This document shows positions 15,002 to 20,556 of a DNA stretch of 20,556 bases, in pieces. How positions within the stretch are numbered: the stretch's first letter is position 1; every line of letters starts with the position of its first letter. The stretch comes from Candidatus Fermentibacteraceae bacterium. GTDB lineage: Bacteria > Fermentibacterota > Fermentibacteria > Fermentibacterales > JCC-6. The position numbers and the translations under genes are program-made. The stretch is taken from positions 1-20,556 of the forward strand of contig JAGGYZ010000014.1 of NCBI GenBank assembly GCA_021162285.1, read 5' to 3'. Below the pieces are notes generated by a model that made no database searches, was not told the DNA's origin, and saw nothing but the letters and a program-made list of their open reading frames with translations.

Positions 15002-16276
15002 CAGATCTGTGCCTGCTCTGTATTGCCTGCTTCCAACGGCAGCAGTTTTAGACAGTGCGTCGTAAGCGTTTCCATAGAGAACACAGCCATCACGGTATCC
15101 CTGAATTTCACCTCTTCTGAAAACAAACACACGACCGCAGTCGAAGACAAAACTGCCTGACGCCGCATTGCTTCCGCCTGCAGAGAGAATGCTGGTTACC
15201 AGAATGCCGGAACCTGTTTCGTCCAGCGTGTTCACGGAGCCTGAAACAGAAGGGTCAACAGCAAGATTTGTGCACACCGGTTTCGAATGTTCACCCAGGT
15301 TTCTTCCGCTGCTTCCCGTTGATTCCGTCCTGCATACGGCAGCTGATTCCAGATCGTGGATGAAACCGGTGAAGATACCGTTTTCAAAGAGGGTTTTGTC
15401 TCTGGTGGGTACACCCTCACTGTCAAACGGAGCATTGGCGGCACCACTGTTAAGGCCAGGAAGATCTCTGATTGTGAGTTTGCTTCCCACCACCTGCCTG
15501 CCTTCCATACCAGCCAGGGGAGAAGCCCCTTCAGCAAGCAGTTTTCCACTGACACCTGCCCTTACAGCCTGAAGAAGCAGTGAAAATGCAACAGGAGAGA
15601 GGACAATATTCTTTTTCCCCGATGTGCCTGCTGATTTTATATCTCCCTGCTGCAGAGGAAGCATGAGCATGTCGATAACCTGATCCTTAACAGGCAGTGA
15701 ACCTGCTGTATTCAGGGTGTATACCGACTGAATCAGACCGTTGTCTGAAGGGAGAGATACAGAGAAAGTTGAGTGGGAAGTTGTCTTTTCGTAAGATCCG
15801 CTGAGCCCCCGGGAATTCAGGATAAAGATAGAGTTCCCGCCCCATTTAATTCTCGCAGACAAAGCAGCAAGGGGGTGAATTTTCTGTACTTCCTCCTGCA
15901 GTTGATCAAGGTAGTTTCGAACCTGTTCGTGGGTCATCTGTTTCAGCTCGTCACCCTCAGGCGGGGAATCAAACTCAGGGGAGTTTTCAGGAAAACTGAA
16001 TACAGCCTCAGAGCCGTACCTGCAGCTTCCGATAACCTTGTCTACCAGACGGAATGGATCAATCATTCCCCATTCTCCGGCGACCCCCAGCTTTGTGTTT
16101 CTCACCATTCTGAGACCCCAGCCTGTTCTCTTTCCTGACCCTGGAATGCAGCTCTCCGGGCTGTACTCCATACTCCTGTAACTTCGTTTTATCCCGGTGA
16201 CTTCAGCTTCTGTAGAAACTTTTTCACATGCAACCAGTATTTCGGAGCCTGTCATTGCTGTTTCTTTTACAGTCAT
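14963..16276 (-). CDS. tldE: TldE/PmbA-family metalloprotease subunit
   Basis: TldE (PmbA) is the partner of TldD; in E. coli the two form a heteromeric protease that trims microcin B17 and degrades unfolded peptides such as the CcdA antitoxin. The 437-aa protein lacks the HExxxH zinc motif, as expected for TldE. It has the family C-terminal half: SVYTLNTAG, then VLSPVAFSLLLQ, DLPGLNSGAANAPFDSEGVPTRDKTLFENGIF and a late FVFDCGRVF segment. It begins at ATG 16276, sharing one base with the tldD stop. The N-terminal third is more divergent than the rest. The 3' end overlaps the flippase-like gene by 39 bp. No precursor peptide gene was seen nearby. Confidence 0.9.
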   Translation of the reverse strand: MTVKETAMTGSEILVACEKVSTEAEVTGIKRSYRSMEYSPESCIPGSGKRTGWGLRMVRNTKLGVAGEWGMIDPFRLVDKVIGSCRYGSEAVFSFPENSPEFDSPPEGDELKQMTHEQVRNYLDQLQEEVQKIHPLAALSARIKWGGNSIFILNSRGLSGSYEKTTSHSTFSVSLPSDNGLIQSVYTLNTAGSLPVKDQVIDMLMLPLQQGDIKSAGTSGKKNIVLSPVAFSLLLQAVRAGVSGKLLAEGASPLAGMEGRQVVGSKLTIRDLPGLNSGAANAPFDSEGVPTRDKTLFENGIFTGFIHDLESAAVCRTESTGSSGRNLGEHSKPVCTNLAVDPSVSGSVNTLDETGSGILVTSILSAGGSNAASGSFVFDCGRVFVFRRGEIQGYRDGCVLYGNAYDALSKTAAVGSRQYRAGTDLLPFISIEGLSVR

Positions 16277-17637
16277 TATCTGACCTGCATTTCTGAAATA
16301 AGAACGTGTGGGCCGCCGTAGGTTACTGCGATTGCATTTCCTCCCCTGCGGGAGCAGCCTGACAGGCTGCCTGTAAGCTGCAGGTCATCTCCGGTGTCAA
16401 GAATTGATCCCAGCACATCAGTTACCTTCCCGGAGATCACCACGGGCGTTCCGGGTTTGTGAATCGTACCGTTTCTCACCACCCAGGCTTCCTGTACTGC
16501 TATACTGAATCTGTCCATATCAGTGGCACCGCCCATGAACCCTTTGAGGTACAGCCCATTGTTCAGACGCAGTTTGAGCTTTTCCAGTGAGGTTGTTCCC
16601 GGTTCCATGTAAGTGCATGTCATTCTTGCTTCCGGCGGTTTTCCGTGCTCTGAAATTCTGGCGTTTCCTGTGGGAACTGCGTCGAATTTTGCAGCAGTTT
16701 CCATTGTGTGCAGCCAGCTGACGATTCTTCCCGATGATACCAGTTTTGTTCTGGCGCCCGGTGTACCTTCGTCGTCCCACTTCATACTGCCGGGATGGTT
16801 CATCAGAAGGGAGTCATCGATAATGTTTACACATTCCGAACCGACCGCGGAGCCTGTTCTCAGCATGTGTGCCACTGCAGGGTTGTTCTCCAGGAAATCT
16901 GCCTCAACAAGATGGCCGAAAGCCTCGTGAATTAAAATACCGGTAAGTTCAGGATCGAGAATTACCCTGTATGTCCCCGATGCTATACCGGTTGTTTTCG
17001 CTCTAGTCAGAAGATTTCTACTCATTCTTTCAATGTGTTTCTCTCTGCCCCGGAACAGGTCAAAGGATCCCCTTACGGCAAATTGTTCACTGGCCGCAAA
17101 GTCACCAGGCAGAACCGCCTGAGCCTTGATTGATCCCAGATTCTCCACTTCCCGAACGCTTGTTCCCGATGAGTTTACAATTACCTTGTCACGCAGAAGT
17201 TCATCGTAGGTTACTTTCACTGAACCTCTGGTAAGTGATGCCCCGAGCAGGTCACAGTAGTGTCTGCAGAGGAAGGTTTTCTCCCTGAGAGAAACATCTG
17301 ATAGAGGAACGCCGTTCGAGTCGTCGCTGTAGGTATCCCGTATGGCAGGTGGAAGAATCGGAAATGGATTCAGGTATGGTCTGCTGTGCATTGCCAGAGA
17401 TGAAGCAAGACTCAGTGCATTCTGCATCTGGTCCGGTGAGCTGAACTCATGGATTCCCCACTTGTTTTCAACCAGCACCCTGGCCGTGCCGGTAAATTGC
17501 TCTACAGGGCCGCTGTTGGTGTGGTTCAGCCCCGCCTGGGCCACTGTGGTTTTTGCGGTCTGTTCTATGTGCAACTCGGCAAAATCTGCCTCTGAACCCG
17601 CAAGCAGTTTCTCTGCAAGCTCCCTGTATTTTTGCAA
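16276..17637 (-). CDS. tldD: TldD-family zinc metalloprotease
   Basis: TldD is the catalytic subunit of the TldD/TldE protease. The zinc motif HEAFGH is at residues 237-242 (His237, Glu238, His242), and Cys428 near the C terminus (SGCSRRGG) matches the third metal ligand, followed by the usual VTYGGPHVLI ending. The 453-aa length is slightly shorter than E. coli TldD (about 480). Other family segments include DDEGTPG after the active site and GFMGGATDMDRF. The start is TTG at 17637, supported by GAGGGG six bases upstream, which overlaps the stop of the TPR gene. It is the middle gene of a TPR-tldD-tldE unit. Confidence 0.95.
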   Translation of the reverse strand: MQKYRELAEKLLAGSEADFAELHIEQTAKTTVAQAGLNHTNSGPVEQFTGTARVLVENKWGIHEFSSPDQMQNALSLASSLAMHSRPYLNPFPILPPAIRDTYSDDSNGVPLSDVSLREKTFLCRHYCDLLGASLTRGSVKVTYDELLRDKVIVNSSGTSVREVENLGSIKAQAVLPGDFAASEQFAVRGSFDLFRGREKHIERMSRNLLTRAKTTGIASGTYRVILDPELTGILIHEAFGHLVEADFLENNPAVAHMLRTGSAVGSECVNIIDDSLLMNHPGSMKWDDEGTPGARTKLVSSGRIVSWLHTMETAAKFDAVPTGNARISEHGKPPEARMTCTYMEPGTTSLEKLKLRLNNGLYLKGFMGGATDMDRFSIAVQEAWVVRNGTIHKPGTPVVISGKVTDVLGSILDTGDDLQLTGSLSGCSRRGGNAIAVTYGGPHVLISEMQVR

Positions 17638-17643
17638 TTGCTT

Positions 17644-17649
17644 CCCCTC
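17644..17649 (-). promoter_or_regulatory. Ribosome binding site of tldD
   Basis: GAGGGG lies six bases before the TTG at 17637 and overlaps the TPR-gene stop (17648-17650). It decides the TTG start and points to coupled translation. Confidence 0.7.
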
Positions 17650-18388
17650 AGTTGTTCTGTGTGTTTACCGCGCCTAACTCTTCCATGCATATTCTTGCAG
17701 AATCCGCCCACAGACCGTTTGGCTCCAGATACAGGTACCGGTTGATGCTGTCCATTGCTCTGAGATCGTCGTTCTGCTCCATATAGATAAGAGCCAGAAG
17801 ATGGTGAGCTTCAGAAACGCCTCCTGTGGCTGCAGGCAGCAGAATTTCCCTTGCTTCTGAAAGATCTCCCTGTTGAAATACAAGGGAGCCCATCTTTACC
17901 CTTGCCTCTCCTGCAAGCAGTTCGTCTTCAATTATTACCCGGGTGTACCACCGGATGGCTTCATCTGTGTTGCCCAGACTGCCCTGTGCTGCGGCAACAG
18001 TCATCCAGCACCGGCTGTTCAGCGGGGCAAGGGCAAGGGCAGCTTCTGCATAGTCCAGAGCGTCAACAGCTTTGCCCCGAAGAGAAAGAAACATCTCAGA
18101 CAACTCCAGCGGAGCTCTGAAATCGTTTCTTTTAAGGCTCATGTAGGTCTCGTATTCACTCACGGCATTGTCCCATGAGCAGTTAATCACAGCTATTCTT
18201 GCCAGACCAAGATGAGCTTCAACTGCATTCTCGCTCAGTTCCAGAGCTGTGGTAAATTCACCAAAAGCCTCTTCCACAAGCCCCTGCTCGATGTATGCCA
18301 TACCTGTTTCAACATGAAGGTCAGCTGTAATAAGGTCAACATCCATTCCTGTAAGAAACACGGCAGCCACCAGGAAACAACCGATCAT
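17648..18388 (-). CDS. TPR-repeat protein with N-terminal export or anchor segment
   Basis: This 246-aa protein is built of tetratricopeptide-like helical pairs from about residue 22 to 230. Examples are HVETGMAYIEQGLVEEAFGEF, then AEAHLGLARIAV, ALDYAEAALALAP, GNTDEAIRWYTR, GDLSEAREILLPA and a last YLYLEPNG. Residues 1-16 are hydrophobic (IGCFLVAAVFLTG) and could be a signal peptide, but no Lys or Arg precedes the core and there is no clean lipobox, so export is uncertain. TPR proteins act as scaffolds; the partner here is unknown. The ATG at 18388 has a GAGGAAAGGA ribosome site. The gene ends 10 bp before tldD and is probably the first of the three-gene unit. Confidence 0.85.
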   Translation of the reverse strand: MIGCFLVAAVFLTGMDVDLITADLHVETGMAYIEQGLVEEAFGEFTTALELSENAVEAHLGLARIAVINCSWDNAVSEYETYMSLKRNDFRAPLELSEMFLSLRGKAVDALDYAEAALALAPLNSRCWMTVAAAQGSLGNTDEAIRWYTRVIIEDELLAGEARVKMGSLVFQQGDLSEAREILLPAATGGVSEAHHLLALIYMEQNDDLRAMDSINRYLYLEPNGLWADSARICMEELGAVNTQNN

Positions 18389-18417
18389 AGTTCCATCCTT
18401 TCCTCTGTAATTTCATA

Positions 18418-18446
18418 ATCCTACAGAAGACCAACCGGGAATGCAA
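18418..18446 (-). promoter_or_regulatory. Possible sigma-70-type promoter for TPR-tldD-tldE
   Basis: Read on the minus strand, TTGCAT (18446-18441) and TAGGAT (18423-18418) are spaced by exactly 17 bp, with the ATG about 30 bp downstream. The match to consensus is moderate. The divergent lpd gene starts at 18541, and its own promoter could not be assigned with confidence. Confidence 0.45.
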
Positions 18447-18449
18447 CGG

Positions 18450-18473
18450 TTACCGGCAGAACTCCGGCGGTAA
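18450..18473. repeat. Inverted repeat between divergent TPR and lpd genes
   Basis: TTACCGGC (18450-18457) and GGCGGTAA (18466-18473) form eight-base arms with one mismatch around an eight-base spacer. The repeat lies just upstream of the proposed -35 box of the TPR gene and about 70 bp before lpd, where an operator could serve both genes. No T run follows, so it is not an intrinsic terminator. The remaining 152-bp intergenic strip (18389-18540) shows nothing else I can name. Confidence 0.4.
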
Positions 18474-18540
18474 TTCGTCTTATATTTCCCGCACTGTATC
18501 AAAACATTAACACAGGCAATCAACAGAACAGAGGATTGAG

Positions 18541-19905
18541 ATGGATAAGAAGTACGATCTGGTTATCCTTGGCGGCGGCCCCGCCGGGTATGTTCCGGCA
18601 ATAAGAGCCGCTCAGCTTGGTGCCAGAGTAGCTGTGGTTGAAAAAGAAACAATTGGCGGCACCTGTCTGAACAGGGGCTGTATTCCCACCAAGACCCTTG
18701 TGGCTTCAGCATCACTGTACAGGCATGCGGCAAAGGCGAAGAGGTTTGGCCTTCAGGGTTCTCTTGATTTTGATTACTCTCTGGTTGCCAAACGCAGGGA
18801 TTCAGTTGTAACAAGGCTTCGCAAAGGTGTGGAGATGCACTTTGACCATCTGGGAATAGATATTATCAGGGGCCACGGAACTTTTAAAAGTGCTGATCTT
18901 ATCAGCGTGGGGGGCACAGAACTAACTGCGAAGAACATTCTTCTTTCTCCAGGTTCTGTTCCGCTGGTACCCGGGTTCATGAACATTGAGGGGGTACTTA
19001 CCAGCAGGGAGATACTGTCTATGGACACTCTTCCGGAGAGCCTTATCATCATAGGGGGCGGTGTTGTAGGTTGTGAGTTCGCTTCTATAATGACTTCTTT
19101 CGGGGTGAAGGTTACCATTGTGGAAATGCTGCCCAATATACTTCCTGGAGTTGATGCCGATGTTGCCGCCGTTGTTCAGAAGTCTCTGAAAAAGGCAAAG
19201 GTTAAGATTTACACCGGTCAGCCTGCGGAAAAGGTAAGTGTTACATCAGGAGAAGCCTCTGTAACTCTGAAAGACGGTACCACACTGACAGCCGAGAAAC
19301 TGCTGGTTGCCATTGGAAGAAAACCCCGGACTACAGATTCCGGTTTCAGGGAAGCAGGTCTTGCCCTCGATGACAGAGGCAACATCACAACTGACGACAA
19401 CAACCTCACCAATCTTCCCGGAGTGTACGCCGCTGGTGATGCTACGGGGAAATGGCAGCTCGCCCATGCAGGAAGTGCCCAGGGGCTTGCTGCTGTTCAC
19501 CGGATGTTCAACGGAGTGCCAAGGAAAATCAATGCCGACGCCATGAGCGGATGCATTTTCACCTTTCCCGAGGTTGCCATGGTTGGTCCGGGGGAAGACG
19601 AATGGAAGCGAAGAGGAGAAAAGGTAAAAGTGTCTATTTCCAGATACATTGCCAACGGTAAAGCTCTTGGAATGAATGAAACAGAAGGGTTTGTAAAACT
19701 GATCAGCAGAGAGCAGGATGACACCATCATTGGGGTTCAGGCAGTTGGAGCAGACACCTCAAGCCTGATCGGTTGGGGCGTTATGGCTGTTAATGCCGGT
19801 ATCAAGGCATCAGACGCCGCGCACTTTATCCACCCTCATCCAACTCTCTCCGAGCTGTTCATGGAAGCCAGCGAGGGAATGGGTTACGGCGCCATACATG
19901 GATAG
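18541..19905 (+). CDS. lpdA: Dihydrolipoyl dehydrogenase
   Basis: This FAD flavoenzyme reoxidises dihydrolipoamide with NAD+, as E3 of 2-oxoacid dehydrogenase complexes or the L protein of glycine cleavage. The 454-aa length is usual. The FAD-binding GGGPAG is at residues 11-16. The redox-active disulfide is Cys42/Cys47 in GGTCLNRGCIPTK. The NAD-binding motif is GGGVVGCEFA, the second FAD motif is YAAGDATG, and the catalytic His433-Glu438 pair lies in HPHPTLSE. The ATG follows an AGAGGAT ribosome site. No E1, E2 or glycine-cleavage gene is adjacent, so which complex it serves cannot be told. Its last eight bases overlap the mazG start. Confidence 0.96.
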   Translation: MDKKYDLVILGGGPAGYVPAIRAAQLGARVAVVEKETIGGTCLNRGCIPTKTLVASASLYRHAAKAKRFGLQGSLDFDYSLVAKRRDSVVTRLRKGVEMHFDHLGIDIIRGHGTFKSADLISVGGTELTAKNILLSPGSVPLVPGFMNIEGVLTSREILSMDTLPESLIIIGGGVVGCEFASIMTSFGVKVTIVEMLPNILPGVDADVAAVVQKSLKKAKVKIYTGQPAEKVSVTSGEASVTLKDGTTLTAEKLLVAIGRKPRTTDSGFREAGLALDDRGNITTDDNNLTNLPGVYAAGDATGKWQLAHAGSAQGLAAVHRMFNGVPRKINADAMSGCIFTFPEVAMVGPGEDEWKRRGEKVKVSISRYIANGKALGMNETEGFVKLISREQDDTIIGVQAVGADTSSLIGWGVMAVNAGIKASDAAHFIHPHPTLSELFMEASEGMGYGAIHG

Positions 19906-20556
19906 AACAACTGAAGCTATCAACGAACTGCTTAAGACTGTAAGAACACTCAGAAGTCCCGGCGGTTGTAACTGGGACATCAGCCAGACTCTGAAAACCC
20001 TCCGGCCGTACATGCTTGAGGAAGCCTATGAGGTTGCTGATGCCGTAGACAAAGACGATATGGATGATCTGAAGAAAGAGCTTGGCGACCTTCTTCTGCA
20101 TATTGTAATGGCTGCAGATATATGCAGTGAGCAGAACATCTTCAACATGGCGGATGTTGCAGAACAGATAACACAGAAACTAATACGCAGGCATCCCCAT
20201 GTTTTTGATGAAACTTCTGACCTGACCCCGGAACAGGTTGAAAAGCAGTGGGAGGCTATCAAAGCGCAGGAGAAGAAGAGCCAGAAGAAAAAGTTCTTCG
20301 ACTCTATCCCCGCTGCCATGCCTGCACTGCAGAAAGCCTGGCGAATCCAGCAGAGAGCATCCGATGTCGGTTTTCCTTTCAAAACCAGAGAGCAAAACAC
20401 GGAGGAGATAGTTGATCTCTTGAACGAAAAGGATCTGACGGAGGAGACAGTAGGCAGTATCCTCCAGCTTGTATCAGACACAGCCAGGCAGAGCGGTATT
20501 GAACCGGAGAAAGCCCTTCGCGATAGAAATAGAGATTTCATCCAGAGGTTTAATCA
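19898..20556 (+). CDS. mazG: MazG nucleoside triphosphate pyrophosphohydrolase (3' end missing)
   Basis: MazG hydrolyses (d)NTPs to NMP and pyrophosphate, clearing the pool or lowering (p)ppGpp-linked stress effects. The frame is open for 219 codons to the right edge; E. coli MazG is 263 aa, so most of it is present. The N-terminal domain is intact: CNWDISQT at 24-31, then LEEAYEV (Glu41, Glu42, Glu45) and ELGDLL (Glu61, Asp64), and RRHPHVF. The linker contains IPAAMPALQKAWRIQQRASDVGF. In the second domain the acidic metal-binding motif is weak: the expected E-E-x-x-E reads EEIVD, and the Asp of E-x-x-D is Ser (ETVGS). The ATG lies eight bases inside lpd with no close ribosome site, so translation is probably coupled. 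Confidence 0.93.
   Translation, partial: MDRTTEAINELLKTVRTLRSPGGCNWDISQTLKTLRPYMLEEAYEVADAVDKDDMDDLKKELGDLLLHIVMAADICSEQNIFNMADVAEQITQKLIRRHPHVFDETSDLTPEQVEKQWEAIKAQEKKSQKKKFFDSIPAAMPALQKAWRIQQRASDVGFPFKTREQNTEEIVDLLNEKDLTEETVGSILQLVSDTARQSGIEPEKALRDRNRDFIQRFN

Noticed and set aside
18389..18540. Possible intrinsic terminator or small RNA in the longest non-coding strip
   Set aside because: The only hairpin has a mismatch and no T run, and the genes on both sides diverge from this strip, so a terminator is not expected here.

Overview
The window is dense bacterial chromosome of roughly half G+C. It holds 19 protein genes, no RNA gene, and no sign of an insertion sequence, CRISPR array or integron. 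The host is probably a Gram-negative-type (diderm) bacterium: the left-edge gene looks like an outer-membrane capsule-assembly barrel and several proteins carry export or membrane segments. Co-occurrence of CarD, HflX, TldD/TldE, a queA-tgt queuosine block and a YbhN-type flippase gene suits an uncultured lineage of the FCB/Gemmatimonadota kind. I could not place it further, and the lineage is inference. TTG is used as a start unusually often: six of 19 genes.

Layout. (1) Minus strand, 7675 down to 1: a soluble PAS/GAF histidine-kinase-like sensor, queA, a four-helix membrane protein with a long acidic exported tail, tgt, an RlmD/RumA-type 23S rRNA m5U methyltransferase, and a Wzi-like outer-membrane gene cut by the left edge. 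Gaps are 16 bp or less, or the genes overlap, so they probably form one transcription unit. (2) Plus strand, 7765 to 11692: a PTS EIIA-like protein, a short C4 zinc-ribbon coiled-coil protein, guaB, and a membrane-anchored pseudokinase that overlaps the end of guaB. (3) Plus strand, 11753 to 15001: carD, hflX, an unrecognised 143-aa gene and a polytopic flippase-like gene, joined by one-base stop/start overlaps. A near-consensus sigma-70-type promoter stands in front, with its -35 box built over the stop codon of the pseudokinase gene. (4) Minus strand, 18388 to 14963: a TPR protein followed by tldD and tldE; tldE runs 39 bp into the end of the flippase gene. (5) Plus strand, 18541 to the right edge: lpd (dihydrolipoyl dehydrogenase) and mazG, the latter cut by the window end.

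Function. Most genes are housekeeping: tRNA queuosine synthesis, rRNA methylation, GMP synthesis, ribosome-associated GTPase, transcription initiation factor, peptide-processing protease, lipoamide dehydrogenase and NTP pyrophosphatase. What stands out is a set of signalling-type proteins with eroded or missing catalytic residues set among them: the pseudokinase, the divergent histidine kinase and the MazG C-terminal domain. Alongside are two uncharacterised envelope proteins tied to core translation or nucleotide genes. No stretch longer than about 150 bp lacks a gene, and I found no convincing intrinsic terminator.
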